DNA of 64,000 bases from Candidatus Endomicrobiellum mastotermitis. Its GTDB lineage: Bacteria; Elusimicrobiota; Endomicrobiia; Endomicrobiales; Endomicrobiaceae. The position numbers were made by a program, and so were the translations under genes. Positions 40,887-51,164 of the stretch are shown here, piece by piece. A model generated the notes under the pieces. It worked only from the letters and a program-made list of their open reading frames with translations. It searched no databases and was not told the DNA's origin. Each line of letters begins with the position of its first letter. Within the stretch, counting starts at the first letter, position 1. The DNA lies in assembly GCA_031272445.1 (NCBI GenBank), contig JAISTT010000018.1, positions 1-64,000 of the forward strand. The letters are read 5' to 3'.

Positions 40887-42269
40887 TTGATGAAGAATTT
40901 TTCGGTGGTTATACTTGCAGCTGGTTTAGGTAAAAGAATGAATTCTTCTTTACCTAAAGTTATGCATAAGCTTTCAGGCAAGCCTTTGATAAAATGGGTT
41001 GTAGATAGTGTTTCTATTTTAAAGCCAGACAATTTAATTCTTGTCCTTGGTTGGTGTTCTGAGGTTATTGAAGGTTTTTTATCTGGTAATAATATAAAAA
41101 TTGTTTATCAAGAAGAGCAACTTGGTTCTGGACATGCTTTAATACAAGCAGGGAAAATTTTAAGGGATTATAAAGGTTATATTTTAGTTTTAAATGCAGA
41201 TGTTCCTTTAATAAAGTCATCTACATTATTGTCTTTAATAGAAAATAATAGAGAAACAGGAGCTTCAGCTACTGTTTTAATTGCGCGAGTTAATAACCCT
41301 TTTGGTTACGGCAGAATTATTTTAAAAGATGATATATATCTAGAAAAGATAGTTGAGGAGAAAGATGCTACTCAAGTAGAGAAACAAATAAAAGAAATAA
41401 ATTCAGGTGTTTATTGTTTTGACGAAAATTTGTGGAAAGCTTTATTGAAGCTGAAACCAAATAATGCAAAGAAGGAATATTATATAACTGATATTATCTC
41501 TATTCTAAGAGAACTTGGCAAAAAGGTTTCTTCTGTTATGGTTGAAGATAGTTATGAGGTTAAAGGTATAAATACCAGAACAGAGCTTTGTGAAGTTGAA
41601 AGTATGCTTAAAGAGAGAAAAATAAAAGAACTTTTAAGTAATGGTGTTACTATTATAGATATAAATAATGTATATATATCTTACGATGCGAAGATTGGTA
41701 TGGATTCAGTTATTTACCCCGGTGTTTTTATAGATACTGGCGTTTCAATAGGTAAAAAATGTATAATAAAGGGTAGTAGTTATATAAAGAACTCTAGGAT
41801 TGGTGATGCAAGCACAATATTATATTCTTATATAGAAGATACTGTTATAAGTGAAAAAGTTAAAGTAGGTCCTTTTTCACATATAAGGGAAAGTTCTATT
41901 TTAAAAGAAAATGTTAAAGTAGGTAACTTTTCAGAAGTAAAGAAGAGTATGATATCGGAAAATTCTAAAGTTAATCATCTCTCTTATTTAGGTAACGCTC
42001 AGATTGGAAAAGATGTGAATATAGGTGCAGGAACAATAACTTGCAATTATGATGGAATAGTAAAACATGATACTGTTATAGGCTCAGGGTCATTTATAGG
42101 TTCTAATGTGAATTTTGTGGCTCCTGTTAAAATAGGGGAAGGTGTTTTTATTGCAGCGGGTTCTACTATTACACATAATGTTCCTTCTGGACAGTTTGCT
42201 ATTGCAAGAGCAAGACAAAGAAGTAAAGAAAGGAAAAAATCGACCGTAGACAGTAAAAATTCGCCTTAA
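40887..42269 (+). CDS. glmU: Bifunctional UDP-GlcNAc pyrophosphorylase / glucosamine-1-P acetyltransferase
   Basis: VILAAGLGKRMNSSLPKVMHKLSGKPL and left-handed beta-helix hexapeptide repeats with NYDG. Confidence 0.95.
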   Translation: MMKNFSVVILAAGLGKRMNSSLPKVMHKLSGKPLIKWVVDSVSILKPDNLILVLGWCSEVIEGFLSGNNIKIVYQEEQLGSGHALIQAGKILRDYKGYILVLNADVPLIKSSTLLSLIENNRETGASATVLIARVNNPFGYGRIILKDDIYLEKIVEEKDATQVEKQIKEINSGVYCFDENLWKALLKLKPNNAKKEYYITDIISILRELGKKVSSVMVEDSYEVKGINTRTELCEVESMLKERKIKELLSNGVTIIDINNVYISYDAKIGMDSVIYPGVFIDTGVSIGKKCIIKGSSYIKNSRIGDASTILYSYIEDTVISEKVKVGPFSHIRESSILKENVKVGNFSEVKKSMISENSKVNHLSYLGNAQIGKDVNIGAGTITCNYDGIVKHDTVIGSGSFIGSNVNFVAPVKIGEGVFIAAGSTITHNVPSGQFAIARARQRSKERKKSTVDSKNSP

Positions 42270-42432
42270 TTGAAATTTTGTCGTAATATAAAATTGTATG
42301 TAGTGATGAATTTAAGTCAATATCAATGTTGTATAGAGGAATAAAAGAGTATATGTACCTTTGAAATTAGTTATGTAAAGCTTATTTTATTGATTAAATA
42401 AAAAAATAATATAGATACTAAAGAGGTTATTT

Positions 42433-43368
42433 GTGGAATATAAAATTATTTCTGGTAATGCTAGTATTGAACTTGCAAAGCAAATTGCTAATGAGCTTGG
42501 AGTTGAATTAAGTGAAGTAAAGGTAGGGCGTTTTAGTGATGGGGAGATACAAGTTAAAATTGTTGAAAATGTGAGAGGAAAAAGTTGTTATGTAGTTCAA
42601 TCAACAAGTACGCCTGTTAATGAAAATTTAATGGAGCTTTTAATTATTTCGGATGCGTTGAAAAGAGCATCTGCAAAAAGGATAACAGCGGTTGTTCCTT
42701 ACTATGGGTATGGTAGACAAGATAGAAAAGCTGAACCTAGGGTTCCAATTACGGCAAGACTTGTTGCGAATCTTTTTGCTACAGCAGGTATTACAAGGGT
42801 TTTGACAATGGATTTGCATGCTGGGCAAATTCAAGGTTTCTTTGACATTCCTGTTGATCATCTTTATGGTAGATCAGTGCTTTTAAATTATTTTAAATCT
42901 AAGAAATTAAAAGATGTTGTTATTGTTTCTCCTGATGCAGGTGGTGTTGAAAGGGCTAGGTCTTTTGCTAAGCATTTTAGCGCCGATTTGGCAATTATAG
43001 ATAAAAGAAGACCTCGACCTAATGAAGCATCTATTATGAATATCATAGGGAAAGTTAAAAATAAAACTTGTATAATTTTAGATGACTTAGTTGATACTGC
43101 AGGGACTTTGACGAAAGTTGCTGAGGCAATAAAAATGGAAGGAGCTATGAGTGTTTTTGCAGCTGCAACACATGGCGTTCTTTCTGGAGATGCTAAGAAA
43201 AAAATACAAGATTCATGTATAGAAAAACTTGTCATAACGAATTCAGTCCCAATGTTAAAAGACGATCTGACGGAAAAAATAGAGGTTTTAAGTATTGCCC
43301 CAATTTTAGCTGAGGTAATAAAGAGAATTTCTAATAATGAATCTATAAGTGCTTTATTTTTTAATTAG
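42433..43368 (+). CDS. prs: Ribose-phosphate pyrophosphokinase
   Basis: VPYYGYGRQDRKAEPRVPITARLVANLF; CIILDDLVDTAGTL. Confidence 0.97.
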   Translation: MEYKIISGNASIELAKQIANELGVELSEVKVGRFSDGEIQVKIVENVRGKSCYVVQSTSTPVNENLMELLIISDALKRASAKRITAVVPYYGYGRQDRKAEPRVPITARLVANLFATAGITRVLTMDLHAGQIQGFFDIPVDHLYGRSVLLNYFKSKKLKDVVIVSPDAGGVERARSFAKHFSADLAIIDKRRPRPNEASIMNIIGKVKNKTCIILDDLVDTAGTLTKVAEAIKMEGAMSVFAAATHGVLSGDAKKKIQDSCIEKLVITNSVPMLKDDLTEKIEVLSIAPILAEVIKRISNNESISALFFN

Positions 43369-43495
43369 AGAATTGAAAAGATAAATTACTTATTAGGTGT
43401 TGACTTAAGTTTCATCCAAGAAATTGTGTTAAGAGGAATGAATATATCTTTGAGTAGTGTAAAATAGTTTAAATAAGAGAGAGGTTACAATTTAA

Positions 43496-44191
43496 ATGGA
43501 AGGAGTAATTTTAGATATAGAGCCGAGAGCGGTAAGCTCTAAGAAAAATCTTGCCTTTTTAAGAAAGAGTGGAAAAATTCCAGCTGTTTTCTACGGAAAA
43601 GGAATTAAAGCGGAGGCCATTGCCGTTAACTCTAAAACTTTTATTTCAATATTAGAAACAAAAGGGATAAATGCAATTATATATTTGAATTTTAAAGATG
43701 AGAGAAAGTCAGCAATAGTGAAATCAGTTCAAAAGGATATTTTGAGTCAGAGTCCTATACATATAGATTTTCAGGCGATTTCGCTTAAAGATAAAGTTGA
43801 AGTTTTTGTTCCTATACATATTGAAGGTGTTGCTGATGGAGTTAAAAATTTTGGTGGTGTTATGGAGTCTGTGGTTAGAGAAATAAAAGTTGAAGCTTTA
43901 CCGGGAAATATTCCTAAAAAAATAAATGTTAATGTTAGTTCGTTAGCTATAGGACAAGGAATAACTATTGCGGATTTACCTAAAATTGACGGAGTAGAGT
44001 ATCTTCAAGAACCATCAACATTAATAATCCATATTGTAACAGTCTCATCTGAAGAAGAAAAGTCTGCTGTAAATGCGGAAGGAATAGTGACAGTTCAACC
44101 TGAGGTGATAGGCAAAGGCAAAAAAGATAAAGAAAATGATGAGATTGCACCAATAACAGGTAATAATGTAGCAAGTGGAATAAAAAAATAA
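43496..44191 (+). CDS. rplY: 50S ribosomal protein L25 (CTC family)
   Basis: N-terminal L25 domain (LRKSGKIPAVFYGKGIK) and TL5/CTC C-terminal domain. Confidence 0.93.
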   Translation: MEGVILDIEPRAVSSKKNLAFLRKSGKIPAVFYGKGIKAEAIAVNSKTFISILETKGINAIIYLNFKDERKSAIVKSVQKDILSQSPIHIDFQAISLKDKVEVFVPIHIEGVADGVKNFGGVMESVVREIKVEALPGNIPKKINVNVSSLAIGQGITIADLPKIDGVEYLQEPSTLIIHIVTVSSEEEKSAVNAEGIVTVQPEVIGKGKKDKENDEIAPITGNNVASGIKK

Positions 44192-44206
44192 TTTGTCTAA
44201 TGTGAT

Positions 44207-44839
44207 GTGGTTAATATGATGATGGATAAGCGGCGAGTTAAGCTTTTTGTGGGACTTGGGAATGCTGGGATAAAATATGAAAATACTCGTCATAATATGG
44301 GATTCATTGTTCTAGATGAATTAGCAAAATCAAAGCAACTCGAATTTAGAACTTGGCGTAATATGCTAGTTTCTTTTCACGAAGAAAAGGGTAATAAAAT
44401 ATATCTTTTGAAACCTTTGACCTTTATGAATTGTTCGGGAGATGCAGTTTATTCTTTTATGAGTTATTATAAAATTGTTGCTGAAAAAATCTTTGTTTTT
44501 TGTGATGATTTTTTAATACCATTAGGGGAGTATAAAATAAGGATGTCTGGATCTTCAGGAGGACATAACGGTATAAATTCTATAATAGCTCGAATAGGGA
44601 AAAATTTTCCTAGAATGAAGCTTGGTATAGGAGATCCTAGAATGAGATTTAGTAAGAGTTTTAGAATATTTGGTACTATTCCGAATTTTATGAAATCCAA
44701 AGATTATGTATTATCGGAATTTAAGAATAATGATAAAAAAAAGATAGATATAATGAAAAAAACTGTTATTAGTTTTTTTGATGATGTATGTGTATTTGGA
44801 CTTGACAAGGCAGTTTCAAAAATTGCAAATAAAAAATGA
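44207..44839 (+). CDS. pth: Peptidyl-tRNA hydrolase
   Basis: KLFVGLGNAGIKYENTRHNMGFIVLDEL; LKPLTFMNCSGDAV; GSSGGHNGINSII. Confidence 0.95.
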   Translation: MVNMMMDKRRVKLFVGLGNAGIKYENTRHNMGFIVLDELAKSKQLEFRTWRNMLVSFHEEKGNKIYLLKPLTFMNCSGDAVYSFMSYYKIVAEKIFVFCDDFLIPLGEYKIRMSGSSGGHNGINSIIARIGKNFPRMKLGIGDPRMRFSKSFRIFGTIPNFMKSKDYVLSEFKNNDKKKIDIMKKTVISFFDDVCVFGLDKAVSKIANKK

Positions 44840-45105
44840 AAAAAATTATTAATGATAGAAGAAAATTTAACAATAAAGTCTTAAAAAAATCTCTTACTCA
44901 TAATATAAGTAGTATGACTGGATGTTCTAAGGGATTTGTTAACGGTCCCTGTGGTAGTTTTTTTAATGGCAAGTGTGAAGTAATTAATACAAAAGACTGT
45001 GTATGGGTTTTAATTTATGAAAAACTCAAAAGTAGTGGGAAGTTGGAAGAGTTTGTTAATAAGTATGTGGAACCTAAAAAACAAGTTTTTAAGTATAGGA
45101 AATAG
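44836..45105 (+). CDS. metV: Methylenetetrahydrofolate reductase C-terminal-domain protein (MetV type)
   Basis: GCSKGFVNGPCGSFFNGKCEVINTKDCVWVLIYEKLK; directly upstream of metF. Confidence 0.85.
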   Translation: MKKIINDRRKFNNKVLKKSLTHNISSMTGCSKGFVNGPCGSFFNGKCEVINTKDCVWVLIYEKLKSSGKLEEFVNKYVEPKKQVFKYRK

Positions 45106-45116
45106 AGAAATAAAAT

Positions 45117-45974
45117 TTGGATTTCAAAGAAAAATTAAAATCAAATAAGTTTTTAATAACAGCGGAATTGTTTCCTCCAAAAGGAGTGGATATTTCTTCT
45201 TTTTTACGCAGAGCTAATTGTTTATTAAATCTTGATGCTGTAAATGTTACGGATAATCAAAGAGCTTCTATGAGAGTTGGTTCTCTTGCAATGAGTAGAA
45301 TATTACTAGAACAATCGATAGAACCTATTCTACAGATTACTACAAGAGATAGAAACAGAATTGCTCTACAGTCCGAACTGTTAAGTGCTAATGTTTTGGG
45401 TATAAAAAATGTCTTGCTTTTAAGTGGTGATCATCCAAGTATTGGTGAGTATTGTGACTCAAAAGTGGTTTATGACTTAGACACTATACAACTTATAAAA
45501 ACTGCGAGACTTTTAGAAAGGGGTATGGATTTGGCAGGAAAGAAATTAAACGGTAGTCCAAAATTCTGCGCTGGAGCGGTTGTTAATCCTTCGGCTCGAC
45601 CGAGCGGTTTGCAGACTTTAATGTTTAAAAAAAAGATTAAGGCTGGAGCAGAGTTTTTTCAAACGCAAGCAGTTTTTGATGTATTGGAATACAAATTTTT
45701 TTTTGATAAAGTAAAACACTTGAAAGTAAAGGTTTTGCCTGGAGTGATTCTTATTAAGTCTAAAAAATTTATGCAGTTTTTGCAATCACTTCCAGGTGTA
45801 AATATACCTGAAAAAATTCAAGATAGAATAAATTCTGCTTCTGATGCTTTAGCTGAAGGTATAAAAATTTGCTCTGAAACTATTAAGGAATTTCGCTCTT
45901 TTGCTGATGGTGTCCATATCATGGCAATAGGTATTGAAGAATATATACCGGAAATAATAAAAAATAGTTTATAA
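45117..45974 (+). CDS. metF: Methylenetetrahydrofolate reductase
   Basis: ITAELFPPKGVD..., VNVTDNQRASMRVGSLAMSRIL, TRDRNRIALQSELL; TTG start. Confidence 0.93.
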   Translation: MDFKEKLKSNKFLITAELFPPKGVDISSFLRRANCLLNLDAVNVTDNQRASMRVGSLAMSRILLEQSIEPILQITTRDRNRIALQSELLSANVLGIKNVLLLSGDHPSIGEYCDSKVVYDLDTIQLIKTARLLERGMDLAGKKLNGSPKFCAGAVVNPSARPSGLQTLMFKKKIKAGAEFFQTQAVFDVLEYKFFFDKVKHLKVKVLPGVILIKSKKFMQFLQSLPGVNIPEKIQDRINSASDALAEGIKICSETIKEFRSFADGVHIMAIGIEEYIPEIIKNSL

Positions 45975-46019
45975 AAATAAATTGAATAAAATATTATGTA
46001 ATAATTATGAGGGTGTGAA

Positions 46020-46034
46020 TTTTTTTTTTTTTTT
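46020..46034 (+). repeat. 15-nt homopolymeric T tract
   Basis: Direct read of T15 followed by GGGAAAGGGCCTTTTACCC. Confidence 0.85.
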
Positions 46035-46599
46035 GGGAAAGGGCCTTTTACCCATAAAATATTAAGAAAGTTTTGTTATATATATATTACTCTCTTTTTT
46101 TTCTAATTTAAGCCCTTTATACGTTCATTTATAGTTTTTTATAATTAAATGTTTTATTTATCTTATAATAATGTGAATAAATATATATGATAACAAAAAA
46201 ATTGAAGAGTTTTTAGTGCCTTCTTTATTTATTCTATTGCAGTTGACTTTAGCAGAATCAGAAATAAGTTAAAACACATAAATTCATTGAGTATACTTGG
46301 TTTTTTATTGTGGCTGTAGTAGATGTTAAAAAATAAAGCGACATTTTTAATTTGCTTAAATTTTTTTAGAAGTACTTGTAATGTAAAATAACAAATCCAT
46401 AGAAAATCATTCATCTAATGACTTTTTGACGTGGATTAGTAGCTGTGTTAAAGACTTGTAAAGTGTTTTTTATAATAAAGGACTGCGAGTTGAGCGTGTA
46501 GAGATCCTTATCCGTTCATATTTCATTTTCTGTGGCTTTTGGCAAGAAGAGATATTCTAGGTCCAGAAAAGAGTTTCTTTTGTAATTTTATAATGGAAT

Positions 46600-47215
46600 T
46601 TTGTTTTTTTTGTTGGTTGGATGATTTCTATGACATAAAAGGACTGTTGTGAAATAGCAGTAAATGAATTTATTTGCAGAATTGCATAAAGATATACTCT
46701 TGAGTTTTCCACAGTAGTTACTAGAAGATAATGATTTGAAAAACAAAAAATGTTTTATTTTTCTAGCTTCTCTTTATATTTGTTGTTGCAATTATGAATC
46801 TGTACTGCTGTGGAAGTGGAAATTTATGATTATGATGATATAGAAAGGAGAATGTGTTTGCAATTTTTATCAGACAAAGAAATATCAAAATAAAATTTCC
46901 GAGTCTTTATTAATGGACAGATTAATGTTGCCTGCTTTAAAAATTTTTAGACTTTGAAGGATAATTGGGAGAATTTGACTATTGTGTAAGAGAGAGAGTT
47001 ATAAAAGCAAGAGTGATTCAGAACGTTAGATTTTGAATACAAATCATGCGAATTCTAAAATGATCAAAAGAAGTAAAATGTTGTGAGTATCTTAGATAAA
47101 AAAAGCTTCTAATATGCTTAAAGAGTAAATATTGAAAAGTTAAATTTTTCAACAAGAGCTTACGATAAAATTTTGAAGATTTGAAGAAAATCGCTGGTTT
47201 TAGAAAAGGTAAGTG
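46600..47215 (+). pseudogene. YifB/ComM Mg-chelatase-like AAA+ ATPase relic
   Basis: DDFYDIKGLL*NSSK; CTAVEVEIYDYDDIERR; RERVIKARVIQNVRF; NTNHANSKM; EKLNFSTRAYDKILKI* in the order expected for YifB, with stops/frameshifts. Confidence 0.75.
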
Positions 47216-47268
47216 AAGTTTTTATAAATTAAGTGTGAAAATTAAGAGATAATTTTAGAGGAGAAACT

Positions 47269-49683
47269 ATGTTGAGGTTAAGTAGGATTTTTTCGTTAAA
47301 AAAAATGTTGGTACTTTTTATATTTATGGTTTTAGGTGTTAATCAATCTTTTGCAAGCGAAGCAAACCTGATTATTCCTGATTTAAATTTAGTCAGTTTT
47401 TTTGGTAACACTGTTAATGCTAAGACGCTCTTGACATATGGTCTTTTTATCTGTACTTTTGGAGTTTTGTTCGGACTTTATCATTTTTTTAACATTAAAA
47501 ATCTTCCTGTTCATAAGTCAATGGAATCAATATCGGAACTTATATATGAAACATGTAAAACGTATCTTATAAGTCAAGGAAAATTCATAATTATACTTGA
47601 AATTTTGCTAGCAAATATAATGATAGTATATTTCGGGTTGTTACAGCATTTTTTAATAACCAAGGTTGCTATGATAGTATTTTGCAGTATTATAGGTATT
47701 CTAGGAAGTTATACTGTGGCATGGTTTGGCATGAGAATTAATACTTTTGCAAACTCAAGGACTGCTTTTGCAAGTTTAAAAGGTAAACCATTTCCTCTTT
47801 ACTCAATACCGCTTTGTGCAGGTATGAGCATAGGCATGCTTTTGATAAGTATCGAATTGTTTATAATGATTATAATTCTTCTTTTTATTCCTTCTGATCT
47901 TGCTGGTGCGTGTTTTATAGGCTTTGCAATTGGTGAATCCTTGGGTGCTTCGGTTCTTAGAATTGCAGGTGGAATATTTACGAAAATTGCTGATATTGGT
48001 TCAGACTTGATGAAAATAGTTTTTAGAATCAAAGAAGATGATGCGAGAAATCCAGGTGTTATTGCAGATTGTACAGGTGACAATGCTGGAGATTCCGTAG
48101 GTCCTACTGCTGACGGTTTTGAAACTTATGGCGTCACGGGAGTAGCACTAATAACATTTATAGTTTTAGCTATAAATGATCCAGTTTTGCAAGTTAAACT
48201 TTTAGTGTGGATTTTTGCAATGCGATTAGCAATGCTTGTGGCTAGTGCTTTCTCCTATTGGGTTAGTTCATTTATAATGAAAGTAAAGTATGCTGCTTTT
48301 GAAAAAATGAATTTCGAGACTCCATTAACATCTCTTGTATGGATTACTTCAATAATATCAATTATATTAACTTTTACAGTTTCTAATGTTATGATAGGTG
48401 ATTTATGTAACGGAACTTTATGGTGGAAACTTTCGTTTGTTATAAGCTGTGGAACAATAGCAGGTGCAATTATCCCGGAAGTAGTAAAAATTTTTACTTC
48501 TGTAAGAAGTGTTTTTGTACAGAATGTTGTTTCTTCTTCAAAGAATGGTGGAGCGTCGCTTAATATTCTCGCAGGGTTTACAGCTGGGAATTTTAGTGCG
48601 TATTTAATGGGTATGGTAATAATAATTCTTATGGGAATTGCTTACATAATTAGTTTAAGTGGTATAGGCTTAATTATGATAGCTCCAGCCGTGTTTGCTT
48701 TTGGCCTTGTAGCGTTTGGATTTTTAAGTATGGGACCTGTTACAATTGCAGTTGACTCTTATGGTCCTGTAACTGATAATGCCCAGTCAGTGTATGAACT
48801 TTCACTTATTGAAAGTCTCCCTGGTATTTGTAAAGAAATAGAAGAAAATTTTGGGTTTTACCCTAACTTCAGTAAATCAAAAATATTACTTGAAGAAAAT
48901 GATGGTGCTGGAAATACGTTTAAAGCTACGGCAAAACCTGTTCTTATAGGAACTGCTGTTGTGGGTGCAACGACTATGATATTCTCAACAATATTTGTAC
49001 TTACTGATGGGCTTAAGTTTGGTCTTACAAATTTATCATTATTACATGCTCCTTTTTTGTTAGGTCTAATTGCAGGTGGAGCTGTAATTTATTGGTTTAC
49101 AGGATCTTCTAATCATGCTGTGACAAGTGGTGCATATAGTGCTGTGGAATTTATTAAGAATAATATAAAGCTTGATGGCAGTTTAGATAAGGCCTCAATA
49201 GAAGATTCTAGAAAAGTTGTTGAAATATGTACAATATATGCTCAGAAAGGTATGATAAATTTGTTTTTAGTTGCTTTCTTTACAACGCTTTCTTTTGCGT
49301 TTATAGAACCTTACTTTTTTATAGGTTATCTTACCTCAATAGCTCTATTTGGTCTTTTTCAAGCAATTTTTATGGCAAATGCCGGTGGTGCTTGGGACAA
49401 TGCGAAAAAATATGTTGAAGTTGACTTGCGCGAAAAGGGAACCGAGCTTCACAGGGCGGTTGTTGTGGGAGATACAGTGGGAGACCCTTTTAAAGACACT
49501 TCTTCAGTTTCAATGAATCCTATAATTAAATTTACAACACTTTTTGGACTTCTTGCTTTAGAACTTGCATTAGCACTTGATTTGAAAGGTATATTGAATG
49601 CCATTCTTGCGTTGATATTTTTTATTGCTGCGGTTCTAGTTGTAATAAAATCATTTGCAGGTATGCGAAAAAATAAAGGTTAA
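47269..49683 (+). CDS. hppA: Membrane-bound ion-translocating pyrophosphatase
   Basis: 804 aa; DDARNPGVIADCTGDNAGDSVGPTADGFETYG; VGDTVGDPFKDTSSVSMNPIIK. Confidence 0.96.
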   Translation: MLRLSRIFSLKKMLVLFIFMVLGVNQSFASEANLIIPDLNLVSFFGNTVNAKTLLTYGLFICTFGVLFGLYHFFNIKNLPVHKSMESISELIYETCKTYLISQGKFIIILEILLANIMIVYFGLLQHFLITKVAMIVFCSIIGILGSYTVAWFGMRINTFANSRTAFASLKGKPFPLYSIPLCAGMSIGMLLISIELFIMIIILLFIPSDLAGACFIGFAIGESLGASVLRIAGGIFTKIADIGSDLMKIVFRIKEDDARNPGVIADCTGDNAGDSVGPTADGFETYGVTGVALITFIVLAINDPVLQVKLLVWIFAMRLAMLVASAFSYWVSSFIMKVKYAAFEKMNFETPLTSLVWITSIISIILTFTVSNVMIGDLCNGTLWWKLSFVISCGTIAGAIIPEVVKIFTSVRSVFVQNVVSSSKNGGASLNILAGFTAGNFSAYLMGMVIIILMGIAYIISLSGIGLIMIAPAVFAFGLVAFGFLSMGPVTIAVDSYGPVTDNAQSVYELSLIESLPGICKEIEENFGFYPNFSKSKILLEENDGAGNTFKATAKPVLIGTAVVGATTMIFSTIFVLTDGLKFGLTNLSLLHAPFLLGLIAGGAVIYWFTGSSNHAVTSGAYSAVEFIKNNIKLDGSLDKASIEDSRKVVEICTIYAQKGMINLFLVAFFTTLSFAFIEPYFFIGYLTSIALFGLFQAIFMANAGGAWDNAKKYVEVDLREKGTELHRAVVVGDTVGDPFKDTSSVSMNPIIKFTTLFGLLALELALALDLKGILNAILALIFFIAAVLVVIKSFAGMRKNKG

Positions 49684-49867
49684 AAGAGTTAAAGAAGAAC
49701 TTGTAGAAAATAAATAGATTATATTCCAGTTGTAAGTTTAGTATTGCTAAAGTATTTTTGCGTAACAATTGAATATGCATAAGTAATTTGCCGCATCTTG
49801 CTTATTATTGTAAATTTAAAATGTGATAGAGTGCTTGAATATTTAGAGTATCTTTTATATACAAAAA

Positions 49868-50557
49868 ATGAGATTTTTAAAAAATATTTTTGCATTTTTA
49901 TTAATACCTGCAATTGGAGCTGCAGGTTATGTGCTTAGTAAGTATCTGTTATGTTTAGTAGGCTTTGCCAAAAGTCAATATGCCCCTTTTTGGTTAGGTG
50001 TTGTGTGTTATATAATATTTCAGGCTGCTTTTTACAGGCCCATGAGAATTTATGTGTTTGGACATGAACTTTCTCATGCAATAGTAGGGATTTTGAGTGG
50101 AGCTAAAGTCAAGAAATTTAAAGTTGACAAAGAGTTTGGGAGTGTAGTTTTAACTGAAGATAATGTTTGTATAGCTCTTGCGCCTTATTTTTTTCCTATA
50201 TATACTTTTGCAATAATAATAATTTACATTTTTTTAGATTGGTTCGTAGGTATAAAAAGCTTTTATGGGTATTTTCTTTTTCTTATTGGTTTTTCGATAG
50301 CTTTTCATATCGTCCTTACAGTATATGTGCTTGTAACACAGCAACCGGATTTAAAAATTTACGGCGTTTTTTTTTCTTTTATTGTAATTTTTGCAGTAAA
50401 TGTTGTTATGTTTACTGTAATCGCGGCTCTGGTTTTTCCTAAAGAGGTGAATTTTAAAGAAATATCTTTTCAAATCTTTGTTAATATAAGAAATGTTTAT
50501 AAATCCATGTATAACGGAGCATTAGAAGTATGGCTGGTATTCCAAAAGACGAAATAA
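49868..50557 (+). CDS. Membrane protein with HExxH motif, M50-like
   Basis: FGHELSHAIVGILSGAKVKKFKVDKEFGSVVL in multi-TM protein. Confidence 0.7.
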   Translation: MRFLKNIFAFLLIPAIGAAGYVLSKYLLCLVGFAKSQYAPFWLGVVCYIIFQAAFYRPMRIYVFGHELSHAIVGILSGAKVKKFKVDKEFGSVVLTEDNVCIALAPYFFPIYTFAIIIIYIFLDWFVGIKSFYGYFLFLIGFSIAFHIVLTVYVLVTQQPDLKIYGVFFSFIVIFAVNVVMFTVIAALVFPKEVNFKEISFQIFVNIRNVYKSMYNGALEVWLVFQKTK

Positions 50558-51117
50558 AAAGAAAAATATTTCACTTGTTATCTCTTATATATATAATTGG
50601 TTATTGGTATATCTCAAAAGTTGTGATTATTTGTGGACTTTTGAGTGCAATTGTTATGGTTGTTTTTTTTGAGTATTTTAGATTTAAAAATCTTAAATTT
50701 AATAATTTTTTCAAAGATAACTTTAAAGGTTTTTACAGACCTGAAGAAGCTGATGGAATTAGTGGTTTGATTGGTACATTGTCTGGAGCATTATTTACTG
50801 TTTTAATGTTTAATAACAAATATATGGTCTTTGCAAGTTTTCTCTACTTTGCTTTTGGTGATTCTTCTGCAGCTTTAATAGGTAAAGTTTTTGGAAAAAA
50901 TAAGATTTTTGCTGGGAAAAGTTTGGAAGGTAGTTTGATGTGTTTGATAGTTTGTTTTGTAGTAGGAGTTTTTATCTTTAACTGGAAGTTTGCATTAATA
51001 GGAGCTATTGTAGCAACTATAGTTGAAATGATACCCTGGAAAATAAATGACAATTTTTGGATGCAGATAATTAATGCTGGATTTTTGTCATTTTTGTCAA
51101 AAATAATGATATATTGA
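50530..51117 (+). CDS. SEC59/DGK/VTE5-type CTP-dependent lipid kinase-like protein
   Basis: IKRKIFHLLSLIYIIGYW; FGDSSAALIGKVFGKNKIFAGKSLEGSLM...ATIVEMIPWKINDNFW; overlaps preceding gene. Confidence 0.82.
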   Translation: MAGIPKDEIKRKIFHLLSLIYIIGYWYISKVVIICGLLSAIVMVVFFEYFRFKNLKFNNFFKDNFKGFYRPEEADGISGLIGTLSGALFTVLMFNNKYMVFASFLYFAFGDSSAALIGKVFGKNKIFAGKSLEGSLMCLIVCFVVGVFIFNWKFALIGAIVATIVEMIPWKINDNFWMQIINAGFLSFLSKIMIY

Positions 51118-51143
51118 CATACTTTTGTATTCTATAATATAAT
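51114..51143 (+). promoter_or_regulatory. Putative sigma70 promoter before polysaccharide deacetylase
   Basis: TTGACA, 18-nt spacer, TATAAT. Confidence 0.5.
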
Positions 51144-51164
51144 TAAAAAAGTTATAAGAGATAG

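Noticed and set aside
46020-46056. Intrinsic terminator after metF
   Set aside because: The T run precedes rather than follows the imperfect hairpin, and on the opposite strand the run would be A; geometry is wrong
46229-46414. 61-aa minus-strand ORF
   Set aside because: Short, biased composition, in a degraded interval; no support
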